The notes beneath the pieces were generated by a model. The model did not search any database. It saw nothing but the letters and a program-made list of their open reading frames with translations, and was not told the DNA's origin. A stretch of 64,000 bases of DNA from Micromonospora globbae (GTDB lineage: Bacteria > Actinomycetota > Actinomycetes > Mycobacteriales > Micromonosporaceae): contig NZ_RAQQ01000019.1 in NCBI RefSeq assembly GCF_003610785.1, positions 62,001 to 126,000 on the forward strand. Reading direction: 5' to 3'. Position numbers and translations under genes: made by a program. The first letter of the stretch is position 1. Each line of letters opens with the position of its first letter. This document shows, in pieces, positions 51,518 through 59,915 of this stretch.

Positions 51518-52555
51518 GTGACCGCGCAACCGTGGAGCGACCTGCTCGGCAGCCCGTCGCCGATCGTCGGCGCGCCGATGGCCGGCGGCGCCAGCACCCC
51601 CGACCTCGTACGGGCCGTCACGGCGGCCGGCGGGTTCGGGTTCGTCCCCGCCGGCTACCGGACCCCCGACGCGCTCGCCGCCGACCTGGCCGCGCTGCGC
51701 GCCACCGGCACACCGTGCGGGGTGAACCTGTTCGTCCCCGGCCCGCGGGAGATCGACGAGGCGGCCTTCCGCCGCTACGCCCGGCAGATCGCCGCGGAGG
51801 GCGAGCCGTACGGGCTCGACCTGGCCGGGGCGCCGCTCGTGCACGACGACGACCACTGGGCCGACAAGCTCGACCTGCTGGTCCGGGACCCGGTGCCGGT
51901 CGTCAGCCTCACGTTCGGGCTGCCCGACCCGGCGGCCCTGGCCGCGTTGCGGCGCGCCGGCTCCCGGGTGCTGGTCACCGTGACCTGCGTGGACGAGGCG
52001 CGCGCCGCCCAGGACCTGGGCGTCGACGCGCTGGTCGCCCAGGGCACCGAGGCGGGCGGCCACAGCGGCACCCACACTCCGCGCCGGCCGGCCCCGCCGG
52101 TGTCCACCCGTACGCTGGTGCGCGACGTGGTCGGCGCGACCGGCCTGCCCGTGGTGGCCGCGGGCGGGGTCGCCGGCCCCGACGACGTGCGGGACCTGCT
52201 CGCCGCCGGGGCGTGCGCGGTGGCGGTCGGCACGCTGCTGCTGCGCACCGACGAGAGCGGCGCGAGCCGCACCCACCGTGACGCGCTGGCCGACCCGGCG
52301 CGCACCGCCACGGTGCTCACCCGCGCCTTCACCGGCCGTCCCGCGCGGGGTCTGCGCAACGCCTTCATCGACCGGTACGAGCCGGTGGCGCCGCTCGGCT
52401 ACCCGGAGCTGCACCACCTGACCCGGCCGTTGCGCGCGGCCGCCGCCGCGGCCGGGCACCCGGACCGGGTGCACCTGTGGGCGGGCACCGGCTACCGGCA
52501 GGCCACCACCGGCCCGGCGTCCGCCGTGGTCGACCGGCTGACCGCGCCACTCTGA
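51518..52555 (+). CDS. Nitronate monooxygenase (2-nitropropane dioxygenase family)
   Basis: A 345-aa FMN-dependent TIM-barrel protein from GTG 51518. VGAPMAGGASTPDLVRAVTA, GFGFVPAGYRTPDALAADLA, VVSLTFGLPDPAALAALRRA, LVAQGTEAGGHSGTHTP (the catalytic His region) and VVAAGGVAGPDDVRDLLAAG are diagnostic. The family oxidises alkyl nitronates such as propionate-3-nitronate and detoxifies them; some members are enoyl reductase-like. It stands alone with its own hairpin terminator. Confidence 0.9.
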   Translation: MTAQPWSDLLGSPSPIVGAPMAGGASTPDLVRAVTAAGGFGFVPAGYRTPDALAADLAALRATGTPCGVNLFVPGPREIDEAAFRRYARQIAAEGEPYGLDLAGAPLVHDDDHWADKLDLLVRDPVPVVSLTFGLPDPAALAALRRAGSRVLVTVTCVDEARAAQDLGVDALVAQGTEAGGHSGTHTPRRPAPPVSTRTLVRDVVGATGLPVVAAGGVAGPDDVRDLLAAGACAVAVGTLLLRTDESGASRTHRDALADPARTATVLTRAFTGRPARGLRNAFIDRYEPVAPLGYPELHHLTRPLRAAAAAAGHPDRVHLWAGTGYRQATTGPASAVVDRLTAPL

Positions 52556-52560
52556 CCAGG

Positions 52561-52596
52561 CCGGGACGGCCGAGTCCTCCGGCTCCGCCGTCCCGG
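52561..52596 (+). terminator. Hairpin after nitronate monooxygenase
   Basis: 10-bp stem CCGGGACGGC/GCCGTCCCGG, 16-nt loop, 5 bp after the stop. The following ~175 bp to the next gene show no further features. Confidence 0.6.
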
Positions 52597-52772
52597 TTCA
52601 GCGCCACGGCGGTCACGGTTGCGAGCAGCGCCCGGCCGGCCACGCCCGGAGCGGCGCGGGCCGGGAGCCGCTCCGCCCGTGCCGCGCTACGGTCGCGCCG
52701 CCCGCTTCCCGGTGCGCGGCCCGACCGTCGCCCGTCGCGCCCCTCCCTGCCCGGGCGCGTGTGTCGGCGTCC

Positions 52773-53468
52773 TCAGCTCGCCTCGCGCAGCTCCGCGAGC
52801 CGCGCCTCGATCTCGGCCAGCTCGGCGCGCAGTTTCTCCGCCTGGCGCTCCGCCTCGGCCCGCTCGGCGGCGAGGATCTGCTCCACCGCCTCGTGCACTC
52901 CGGGCACGTCCACGAGCGCCACCATCTTCAACGCCTCCGCCGGCTTCACCACGTACGGCTTGGCGAGAGCCTTGCTGCCCTGCTGCGCGGCGACCGTCCA
53001 CTCGCCGTCGGCGTACGCCAGCGTGACCGTCAGGCCGGCCGGCCCCTTCGGCTTGGTCGCCTTCGCCGCCCGGCGTGCCGGCTTGGCCGTCTCCTCCGTC
53101 TCCACCTTCGACTCCTCCCGGGGCGCCGGGCGCGGTGCCGGCACCCGGTCCAGTACGAACTCCGGCTCCGCCGGCGTGGCCGGGGGCTCCGGTCGCGGCT
53201 CGGGCTGCGGCTCCGCCGCCCGGCGTCCCGCGCCGCGTGGGGCGATGGCCACGTCGGCGGGGGAGAAGGGCAGCTCGTCGCGCCCGAACCGCACCACCAC
53301 GAACTCGTCGGAACCGGCCGGGTCGGTCAGCTCCACCACCTGACCGACCTGCCCGGCGATCTGCCCGGCCGCGGCGGTGAACACGACCTTCGGCTTGCGG
53401 CCCGCCGCCAACGCCTCCCGGATCGTGTGGACGTCGTCATCGGACAGCCCCTGGCCAGCGGCACCCAT
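52773..53468 (-). CDS. Conserved hypothetical with SH3-like and coiled-coil ends
   Basis: A 231-aa protein from ATG 53468 (GGAAGAGG 6 bp upstream). Residues 1-75 look like a compact beta domain (GRKPKVVFTAAAGQIAGQVG, DEFVVVRFGRDELPFSPADV). A Pro/Glu linker (about 78-115) is followed by a basic stretch (PARRAAKATKPKG), a second beta-rich segment and a C-terminal coiled coil (about 195-231, AEAERQAEKLRAELAEIEAR). I do not recognise a named family. It is cytoplasmic and on its own between terminators. Confidence 0.7.
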   Translation of the reverse strand: MGAAGQGLSDDDVHTIREALAAGRKPKVVFTAAAGQIAGQVGQVVELTDPAGSDEFVVVRFGRDELPFSPADVAIAPRGAGRRAAEPQPEPRPEPPATPAEPEFVLDRVPAPRPAPREESKVETEETAKPARRAAKATKPKGPAGLTVTLAYADGEWTVAAQQGSKALAKPYVVKPAEALKMVALVDVPGVHEAVEQILAAERAEAERQAEKLRAELAEIEARLAELREAS

Positions 53469-53540
53469 CAGCAACCTCTTCCGTACACCTGTTTGATTCC
53501 TGCCTTGATACCAGCCGGCTGCGACACCGCCACGGCGGGA

Positions 53541-53996
53541 TCACCCACCCAGCGCCCGCAACGCGCGGTCGGCGTGCGCGGTCATGCTGACCTCACTGTG
53601 GACCACCTCGATCACCCGCCCGTCGGTGCCGATCACGAACGTCACCCGTCGGGTGCTCAACGGCCCCAACGGCAGTCGCCGCCGCACCCCGAACCGGTCG
53701 GCCACCGCACCGTCCGGGTCCGACAGCAGCGGATAGTCGAACCCGTGCAGCCGGGCGAACTCGGCCTGCCGCGCCACCGGATCCCGGCTGATCCCCACCC
53801 GCTGCGCCCCGACGGCCGCGAACTCCGCCGCCAGGTCCCGGAAGTGGCAGCTCTCCGCCGTGCAGCCCCGTGTCATCGCGGCCGGGTAGAAGAACAGCAC
53901 GACCGGCCCCGCCGCCAGGAACTCCGACAGCCGCCGCACCGCGCCCGTCTGGTCCGGCAGCGCGAAGTCCTCCACCACGTCCCCGACACCCAGCAC
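53541..53996 (-). CDS. Peroxiredoxin (BCP/AhpC-TSA family)
   Basis: A 151-aa thioredoxin-fold peroxiredoxin. The peroxidatic Cys45 and a second Cys50 lie in YPAAMTRGCTAESCHFRD, the C-x4-C arrangement of BCP/PrxQ. VGISRDPVARQAEFARLHGF and DRFGVRRRLPLGPL also fit; the RR-L-P-L variant replaces the usual GVW. It reduces hydroperoxides using a thioredoxin-like partner. Its start is 193 bp from a divergent SDR gene. Confidence 0.9.
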   Translation of the reverse strand: MLGVGDVVEDFALPDQTGAVRRLSEFLAAGPVVLFFYPAAMTRGCTAESCHFRDLAAEFAAVGAQRVGISRDPVARQAEFARLHGFDYPLLSDPDGAVADRFGVRRRLPLGPLSTRRVTFVIGTDGRVIEVVHSEVSMTAHADRALRALGG

Positions 53997-54189
53997 CGCA
54001 CCTCACCCCTCGACATCGACGCGCGGCGAGCCTAGAGGATCAGCCCCACACCGCCCCGCCCCTCCTCGGCCACCTTCGCCGTCCGGCCCCGCCCAGCCCG
54101 CCCCGGGGGCATGTGATCTTCGCCTCCCTGACCGGGCGTGGCGGTCGCGGTAACGTCGCGGCCAGCAGCGAGGGCAGGGGAGAGGTGCG

Positions 54190-54918
54190 TTGAACCCGCT
54201 TACGGTCATCACGGGCGGCAGCCGTGGCATCGGCGCCGCCACCGCCCGCCGGCTCGCCCAGGCCGGCCACGACGTCGCCTTCGCCTACCGCCGCGACCAC
54301 GACGCCGCGGCCGCCGTCCTCGCCGACATCCGCGCCGCCGGCCGCCGCGGCGTCGCCGTGCCCGCCGACACCACCGACCCCGACCAGGTCGCCGCCCTGT
54401 TCGACGCCGCCGCCGACCTCGGCCCGATCACCGGCCTGGTCAACAACGCCGGCGTCACCAGCCCCATCGGCCCCTTCGTCGACCTCGACGTCGCCGACCT
54501 GCGCCGGGTCGTCGACGTCAACCTCATCGGGTACGTGCTCTGCGCGCAGCAGGCCGCCCGCCGCATGGACGCCGGCGGGGCGATCGTCAACGTCTCCTCG
54601 GCGGCCGCGACGCTCGGCAGCCCCGGCGAGTACATCCACTACGCCGCCGTGAAGGCCGCCACCGACACCCTCACCGTCGGGCTGTCGAAGGAGCTCGCGC
54701 CGCGCGGCATCCGCGTCAACGGGGTCGCCCCGGGCATCATCCGCACCGACATCCACGCCGTCTCCGGCAGGCCCGACCGCCCCGACACGGCCGCCGGCCG
54801 CATCCCGCTGGGCCGCGCGGGCGAGCCCGACGAGGTCGCGGGCGCCATTGCCTGGCTGCTCGGCCCCGACGCCTCGTACACCACGGGAGCGGTGCTGCGC
54901 GTCGCCGGCGGCCTGTAG
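54190..54918 (+). CDS. Short-chain dehydrogenase/reductase
   Basis: A 242-aa classical SDR starting at TTG 54190 (GGGGAGAGG upstream supports it). The cofactor loop is VITGGSRGIGAATARRLAQA, then NNAG, catalytic Ser in VNVSSAAATLG, and Tyr-x-x-x-Lys as YAAVK. VRVNGVAPGIIRTD is the usual FabG-like exit motif. Substrate unknown; it is a lone gene and not linked by context to fatty acid synthesis. Confidence 0.9.
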   Translation: MNPLTVITGGSRGIGAATARRLAQAGHDVAFAYRRDHDAAAAVLADIRAAGRRGVAVPADTTDPDQVAALFDAAADLGPITGLVNNAGVTSPIGPFVDLDVADLRRVVDVNLIGYVLCAQQAARRMDAGGAIVNVSSAAATLGSPGEYIHYAAVKAATDTLTVGLSKELAPRGIRVNGVAPGIIRTDIHAVSGRPDRPDTAAGRIPLGRAGEPDEVAGAIAWLLGPDASYTTGAVLRVAGGL

Positions 54919-54947
54919 CGGCCCCGGCCCGGGGAATGCCGGGGCCG
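54919..54947. terminator. Bidirectional hairpin between SDR and transporter small subunit
   Basis: 10-bp stem CGGCCCCGGC/GCCGGGGCCG with a 9-nt loop, directly after the SDR stop and 12 bp from the stop of the convergent small gene. Confidence 0.65.
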
Positions 54948-54958
54948 GCCGGCGCGCG

Positions 54959-55087
54959 TCAACTGGTGAACAGCTTCGCCGCCGTGACCGCCGTCTGCGC
55001 CACCCCGTAGCCCAGCAGCACCGACACGACCAGCCACGAGACCCACAGGCGGGCCCGCTGCCCGCGCGGTCGCACCTCGTCGTTCAT
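54959..55087 (-). CDS. MFS transporter small subunit (42 aa)
   Basis: A 42-aa protein with one membrane helix: MNDEVRPRGQRARLWVSWLV, then VSVLLGYGVAQTAVTAAKLF TS. Basic residues before the helix predict an inside N-terminus. It overlaps the stop of the OFA-family transporter by ATGA, and such small partners are known next to these transporters. It is easily missed by size-filtered gene calling. Its function, perhaps stabilising the transporter, is inferred. Confidence 0.8.
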   Translation of the reverse strand: MNDEVRPRGQRARLWVSWLVVSVLLGYGVAQTAVTAAKLFTS

Positions 55088-56532
55088 CGCGTCCCGCTCC
55101 TCTCCACCGTTTCCGTCCGCGTCGCACCCGGATCCGCCCCGTCCAGATCCGTCGTGTCCGGATCCACGGTCCGCGCCGGCTCGTGGTAGCGCTGCGGCAC
55201 CGGGCGGATCAGCAGGTTGGCGACGAAACCCACCGCCAGCACGGCGACCATCGTGAACAGCGCCGGCCGGTACGCCGCGGCCGTCAGCGTCCCCGGCTCG
55301 CCCTGCGCGTCGAGGAACCCGTTGACGATCAGCGGCCCGGCCACACCGGCCGCCGACCAGGCCGTCAGCAGCCGCCCGTGGATCGCGCCCACCTGGTACG
55401 TGCCGAACAGGTCCCGCAGGTACGCCGGCACGGTCGCGAACCCGCCACCGTAGAACGACAGGATCACGCACGCCAGCAGCACGAACAACGCCGTGGCCGC
55501 GTGCCCGACCAGCGCCAGCAGCGCGTACAGCACCATGCCCACGCCCAGGTACACCAGGTAGATCGGCTTACGCCCGATCACGTCCGACGTGGACGACCAC
55601 GCGAACCGGCCGGCCATGTTGAACAGCGACAGCAGGCCCACGAACCCGCCCGCGGCCGCCACCGACACCGACGACACGCCGCCGTCGCGGAAGAAGTCCT
55701 GGATCATCGGGCTGGCCTGTTCGAGGATCCCGATGCCGGCGGTCACGTTGCAGAACAGCACCACCCACAGCAGCCAGAACGACCGGGTCCGCAGCGCGTT
55801 CGACGCCGACACGTTCGCCGTGGTGACCAGCGGCTTCGCCGCCACCCGCGCCGGGTCGAACCCGGCCGGCCGCCACCCCGGCCCCGGCACCCGCACGTTG
55901 ACCACCCCGAACATCATGACGAGGAAGTAGCCGACGCCGAGCGTCACGAACAACCACACCAGCGCCGCGCCGGACGCCGTCGAGCCGGCGTCCGCCGGGT
56001 CGTACCCCGCGTCGTACAGCGACAGCAACTGCCGCGACAGGGGAGAGGCCACCATCGCCCCGCCCCCGAAGCCCATGATCGCCAGCCCGGTGGCCAGCCC
56101 CGGCCGGTCCGGGAACCACTTGATGAGCGTGGAGACGGGGGAGATGTAGCCGATCCCCAGGCCGATGCCGCCCAGCAGCCCGTACCCCAGGTACAGCAGC
56201 CACAACTGGCCGGTGGCGATGCCCACGGCTCCGACCAGGAACCCGGCCGCCCAGAAGCACGCCGACACGAACATGGCCTTCCGCGGCCCGTTCGCCTCCA
56301 CCCACGTGCCCGCCACGGCGGCCGACAGACCCAGCATCACGATCGCGATGCTGAAGATGACACCGATCGCCGTCTGGCTCGTGTCGAAGTGGGCGATCAG
56401 GGAGTTCTTGTAGACGCTGGTCGCGTAGACCTGCCCGATGCAGAGGTGGATCGCCAACACCGCCGGCGGGATCAGCCACCGGCTGTACCCCGGCGGCGCG
56501 ACGGTGTGCCGACGGTCGAGTGCGGACAGCAT
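55084..56532 (-). CDS. OFA-family MFS transporter (oxalate/formate antiporter-like)
   Basis: A 482-aa, 12-helix transporter from ATG 56532. VLAIHLCIGQVYATSVYKNS, FDTSQTAIGVIFSIAIVMLG, LLGGIGLGIGYISPVSTLIK WFPDRPG and the late TVPAYLRDLFGTYQVGAIHG are characteristic of the oxalate:formate antiporter family. The substrate is likely a small monocarboxylate or dicarboxylate. A 42-aa membrane partner follows with a 4-bp overlap. GAAAGGA lies upstream of the start. Confidence 0.9.
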   Translation of the reverse strand: MLSALDRRHTVAPPGYSRWLIPPAVLAIHLCIGQVYATSVYKNSLIAHFDTSQTAIGVIFSIAIVMLGLSAAVAGTWVEANGPRKAMFVSACFWAAGFLVGAVGIATGQLWLLYLGYGLLGGIGLGIGYISPVSTLIKWFPDRPGLATGLAIMGFGGGAMVASPLSRQLLSLYDAGYDPADAGSTASGAALVWLFVTLGVGYFLVMMFGVVNVRVPGPGWRPAGFDPARVAAKPLVTTANVSASNALRTRSFWLLWVVLFCNVTAGIGILEQASPMIQDFFRDGGVSSVSVAAAGGFVGLLSLFNMAGRFAWSSTSDVIGRKPIYLVYLGVGMVLYALLALVGHAATALFVLLACVILSFYGGGFATVPAYLRDLFGTYQVGAIHGRLLTAWSAAGVAGPLIVNGFLDAQGEPGTLTAAAYRPALFTMVAVLAVGFVANLLIRPVPQRYHEPARTVDPDTTDLDGADPGATRTETVERSGTR

Positions 56533-56694
56533 GCCGGTGCGTCCTTTCGGAAGGGGGACGGGTGCCTCCACCCTTCTTCCCCCTCCCGGCCGTCCGTCGG
56601 AAACCCGATCATCGCCGGACGGTCGCTGCGGTGAGCCGAACGGTCGACCCGCGCGCCGGTCGACCGGCGGTCCACACCGTGCCAGGATGGCGGC

Positions 56695-57426
56695 GTGAGC
56701 CTGGTCTTCGGTGAGGTCGCCGACACCTACGACGACGTACGCCCCGGCTACCCCGCCGGCGTCGCCGAGGCCATCCGCGACTACCACGGCACCACCCCGG
56801 CGCACGTCGTCGAGATCGGCGCCGGCACCGGCAAGGGCACGAGCGTGCTGCTGCGCCTCGGCGCGCCGGTCACCTGTCTGGAACCGGACCCCCGCATGGT
56901 CGCCCGGCTCGCCGCCAACCTGCCGCGGGTGACCGTACGCACCGAGACGTTCGAGCAGTGGGAGCCGCCCACCGGCGGCGTACCCCTGATCGCCGCCGCC
57001 CTGGCCTGGCACTGGCTCGACCCCGCCACCCGCAACCGGCGCGCCCACGACGCGCTCACCCCCGGCGGCACCCTCGCGGTGTTCGCCCACACCTACGGCT
57101 ACGCCGACGCCGCCCAGTCCCGCGCCATCCACACCGCCCTGCGCGCCATCGACCCGGACGTCACCGACCGCCCCGCCGGCTGGTTCCACCTCGACATCAC
57201 CGCCAGCGGCCTGTTCACCGACGTCCACGCCGAGACCGTCGATGCGGACCTCACCCTGACCACCGGCCGCTACCTCGACCTCGTGCGGACCTTCGGCCCG
57301 TTCCGCCAGCACACCCCCGACGAACAGACCCGCGCCCTCGCCGCCGTCGGCTCCCTCGTCGACAGCTTCGGCGGCGCCATCGTCCTGCGGCTGCGCACCA
57401 CCCTCGTGCTGGCCCGCCGGCCGTGA
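56695..57426 (+). CDS. Class I SAM-dependent methyltransferase
   Basis: A 243-aa methyltransferase from GTG 56695. EVADTYDDVRPGYPAGVAEA, the SAM-binding VVEIGAGTGKGTSVLLRLGA, CLEPDPRMVARLAANLPRVT and AALAWHWLDPATRNRRAHDA are typical of the Methyltransf_11/25 group; the late FGPFRQHTPDEQTRALAAVG also fits. A clearly related paralogue lies at 62312. The substrate is unknown. Its start is 162 bp from the divergent transporter gene. Confidence 0.88.
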   Translation: MSLVFGEVADTYDDVRPGYPAGVAEAIRDYHGTTPAHVVEIGAGTGKGTSVLLRLGAPVTCLEPDPRMVARLAANLPRVTVRTETFEQWEPPTGGVPLIAAALAWHWLDPATRNRRAHDALTPGGTLAVFAHTYGYADAAQSRAIHTALRAIDPDVTDRPAGWFHLDITASGLFTDVHAETVDADLTLTTGRYLDLVRTFGPFRQHTPDEQTRALAAVGSLVDSFGGAIVLRLRTTLVLARRP

Positions 57427-57454
57427 CCCCGCACCCGGCTGCCACAATCGCCTC

Positions 57455-58084
57455 ATGCCGCTGACCGTCGCGCCCGCCGTGGCGCCCGGCACGATGGCCC
57501 GCCTGCGCCAACCGGACCTCGACGCCGACGGCGTACGCCTGCGGCCCTGGCGGCCCGACGACCGGCCGGCGGTGCTCGCCGGCTACGCCGACGCCGCCAT
57601 CCGTCACTGGCACTGCCGCGCCATGACCGACGACGAGGCCCGCGCCTGGATCGACGACTGGCCGCGCCGGTGGCGGCAGGAGAGCGGCGCCGGCTGGGCC
57701 GTCGTCGACGACACCGGGGTGCTCGGCCAGATCAGCCTGCGTCGCCTGCACCTGGCCGACGGCCTCGCCGAGGTGTCGTACTGGGTCCTGCCGGCCGCCC
57801 GCGGCCGCGGCGTCGCCCCCCGCGCCCTCACCGCGCTCGCCGGCTGGTGCTTCACCACCCTCGGCCTGCACCGGATCGAACTGGCCCACTCCACGGCCAA
57901 CACCGCCTCCTGCCGTGTGGCGCGGCGGGCCGGTTTCGCCGCCGAGGGCACCAAACGCGGCGAGGGCCGGCACGCCGACGGCTGGCACGACATGCACCTG
58001 CACGCCCGCCTCGCCACCGACACCCCACACATCGATAAAGACTGTTTACAGTGCGGTGGCGGGCCGGGTAGCGTGCGGAACTGA
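57455..58084 (+). CDS. GNAT-family N-acetyltransferase (RimJ/RimL-like)
   Basis: A 209-aa acetyltransferase. GVRLRPWRPDDRPAVLAGYA opens the GNAT_3 domain; the acetyl-CoA loop is VLPAARGRGVAPRALTALAG, and LGLHRIELAHSTANTASCRV ARRAGF the C-terminal signature. It probably acetylates the N-terminus of a protein or an amine. ATG 57455 lies 28 bp after the methyltransferase. Its 3' end carries the operator-like ACTGTTTACAGT for the next gene, so the last ~15 codons double as promoter DNA. Confidence 0.88.
   Translation: MPLTVAPAVAPGTMARLRQPDLDADGVRLRPWRPDDRPAVLAGYADAAIRHWHCRAMTDDEARAWIDDWPRRWRQESGAGWAVVDDTGVLGQISLRRLHLADGLAEVSYWVLPAARGRGVAPRALTALAGWCFTTLGLHRIELAHSTANTASCRVARRAGFAAEGTKRGEGRHADGWHDMHLHARLATDTPHIDKDCLQCGGGPGSVRN
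58041..58052. promoter_or_regulatory. Palindromic operator upstream of the hexosaminidase gene
   Basis: ACTGT-TT-ACAGT with perfect 5-bp arms, 72 bp before the GH20 start and in an AT-rich patch inside the acetyltransferase 3' end. It has GntR-like TGTTTACA symmetry. It differs from the usual DasR site, so the regulator is uncertain. Confidence 0.5.
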
Positions 58085-58123
58085 TCGACAACGACCGATC
58101 AGGACGACCGCCTGGAGGTATCC

Positions 58124-59716
58124 GTGCGTCGCCGCCACATCCTCACCCGACTCCTCGCCACCACCGCCCTCGCCCTCCCGATCACCCTCACCGCAGCCCC
58201 CGCCACCGCCGCCCCGGCACCGGCCCGCCACCTCGACGACGTCATCCCCGCCCCCGTCGAGACCCACCCCGACGACCGGGCCACCTTCACCCTGGGCCCC
58301 CTCACCGTCATCCGCACCGCACCCGGCTCCACCACCGCCTGGCGGGTCGGCCGCCAGCTCGCCGACACCCTCCGCCCCGCCACCGGCTACCCGCTGCCCG
58401 TGCTGCCCGTCCGCGCCACACCCCTGCCCGAGATCGCCCTGCTCCTCGGCGGCGCCGACCCCCGCATCGGCCAGGAGGGCTACCAGCTCGACGTCACCCG
58501 CCACCGGGTGACCATCCGCGCCAACACGGCCGCCGGCCTCTTCGCCGGCACCCAGACGCTGCGCCAACTGCTCCCCGCCCAGATCGAGGCGTCCGAACGG
58601 CAGCGCACCCGCTGGACCGTCCCCGGCGGACGCATCGTCGACTACCCGCGCTTCGCCTACCGCGGCGCCATGCTCGACCTCGCCCGGCACTTCCACACCG
58701 TCGACGAGATCACCGCTTACGTCGACCTGCTCAGCCAGTACAAGATCAACTACCTGCACCTGCACCTGACCGACGACCAGGGATGGCGCATCCAGATCGA
58801 CTCCTGGCCGCGCCTGACCACCGTCGGCGGCGGCCCCGGCACCGGCGTCGACGGCGTCGGCCCCGGATACCTCACCAAGGCCGACTACACGGCCGTCGTC
58901 CGCTACGCCGCCGCCCGCAACATCACGATCGTCCCCGAGATCGACATGCCCGGCCACACCAACGCCGCCCAGTCCACGTACGCCGAACTCAACTGCGACG
59001 GCGTCGCCCCGCCACCGCGCACCGACATCGCCGTGGGCTACAGCTCCCTGTGCATCCACGACGACCTCACGTACCGCTTCGTGGAGGACGTCATCCGCGA
59101 GGTCGCCGAGATCACCCCCGGCCCCTACCTGCACATCGGCGGCGACGAGGCCCACGCCACCACCGACGAGGACTACCGCACGTTCATGCACCGCGTCCTG
59201 CCGCTGGTCACCAAGTACGGCAAACGCCCGTTCGGCTGGAACGAGATCGCCAAGGTGGACCCGCCCACCGACGCCGTCGCCCAGTTCTGGGGCACCGGCA
59301 CCACCAACGCCGACGTCGCCGAAGCCGCCGCCCGAGGCAACAAGATCGTCATGTCGCCGGCCAACAAGGCGTACCTCGACATGAAGTACGACCCCACCAC
59401 CCGGCTCGGCCTCTCCTGGGCCGCCTACATCGAGGTCCGCGACGCCTACGACTGGAACCCCGCCCAACGCGTCACCGGCGTGGGGGAGAGCGCCGTGCTC
59501 GGCGTCGAGGCGCCCCTGTGGTCGGAGACCCTGCGCACCCTCGACGACATCGAGTACATGGCCTTCCCACGCCTACCCGCCATCGCCGAACTCGGCTGGT
59601 CCCCGGCCACCAGCCACGACTGGGAGTCCTTCCGCACCCGCCTGGGCGCGCAGGCCCCCCGCTGGCGCCTGCAGGACGTCGACTTCCACGCCTCACCCCA
59701 GGTGCCCTGGCAGTGA
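58124..59716 (+). CDS. Secreted beta-N-acetylhexosaminidase (GH20)
   Basis: A 530-aa GH20 enzyme from GTG 58124 with CCTGGAGG upstream. Residues 1-30 are a Sec signal (MRRRHILTRLL, hydrophobic core, ATAAPA). The GH20b domain spans about 40-172, the TIM barrel about 175-500, with the catalytic Asp341-Glu342 in HIGGDEAHA, plus HLTDDQGWRIQIDSWPRL and EIDMPGHTNAA. It releases GlcNAc or GalNAc from chitin oligomers or glycans outside the cell by substrate-assisted catalysis. An operator-like palindrome lies upstream. No extra binding module. Confidence 0.95.
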   Translation: MRRRHILTRLLATTALALPITLTAAPATAAPAPARHLDDVIPAPVETHPDDRATFTLGPLTVIRTAPGSTTAWRVGRQLADTLRPATGYPLPVLPVRATPLPEIALLLGGADPRIGQEGYQLDVTRHRVTIRANTAAGLFAGTQTLRQLLPAQIEASERQRTRWTVPGGRIVDYPRFAYRGAMLDLARHFHTVDEITAYVDLLSQYKINYLHLHLTDDQGWRIQIDSWPRLTTVGGGPGTGVDGVGPGYLTKADYTAVVRYAAARNITIVPEIDMPGHTNAAQSTYAELNCDGVAPPPRTDIAVGYSSLCIHDDLTYRFVEDVIREVAEITPGPYLHIGGDEAHATTDEDYRTFMHRVLPLVTKYGKRPFGWNEIAKVDPPTDAVAQFWGTGTTNADVAEAAARGNKIVMSPANKAYLDMKYDPTTRLGLSWAAYIEVRDAYDWNPAQRVTGVGESAVLGVEAPLWSETLRTLDDIEYMAFPRLPAIAELGWSPATSHDWESFRTRLGAQAPRWRLQDVDFHASPQVPWQ

Positions 59717-59726
59717 CCGGCTGACC

Positions 59727-59758
59727 GTGTCGGGGCCGGGCCCGCCCGGCCCCGACAC
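59727..59758 (+). terminator. Hairpin after GH20 gene
   Basis: Perfect 14-bp stem GTGTCGGGGCCGGG with its complement around CCCG, 10 bp after the stop. No T tract. Confidence 0.7.
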
Positions 59759-59819
59759 CGCCGCAGCGGCGCGTGAGCGCCGCCCGACCCGCTCGCCTAC
59801 GGGCACATGACGAGAACTC

Positions 59820-59833
59820 ACAAGCAGACTTGT
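59820..59833. promoter_or_regulatory. Palindrome upstream of bioB
   Basis: ACAAG-CAGA-CTTGT, perfect 5-bp arms, about 83 bp before the bioB start. It is not the GTGAAC-type box I know for actinobacterial BioQ. A run of six A residues (59845-59850) lies between it and the gene. Confidence 0.4.
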
Positions 59834-59915
59834 CGGAACCCTCCAAAAAACCCGCGACCTTCTTCGTCGGCCGACCCCCTCGTCTCCCTGATCCGCACCG
59901 GCCACCATCGTCCTC

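Noticed and set aside
49001..52474. A 1157-codon minus-strand open frame over cydAB
   Set aside because: Shadow of cydA, cydB and the nitronate monooxygenase; Gly/Gln/Arg-rich with no domain.
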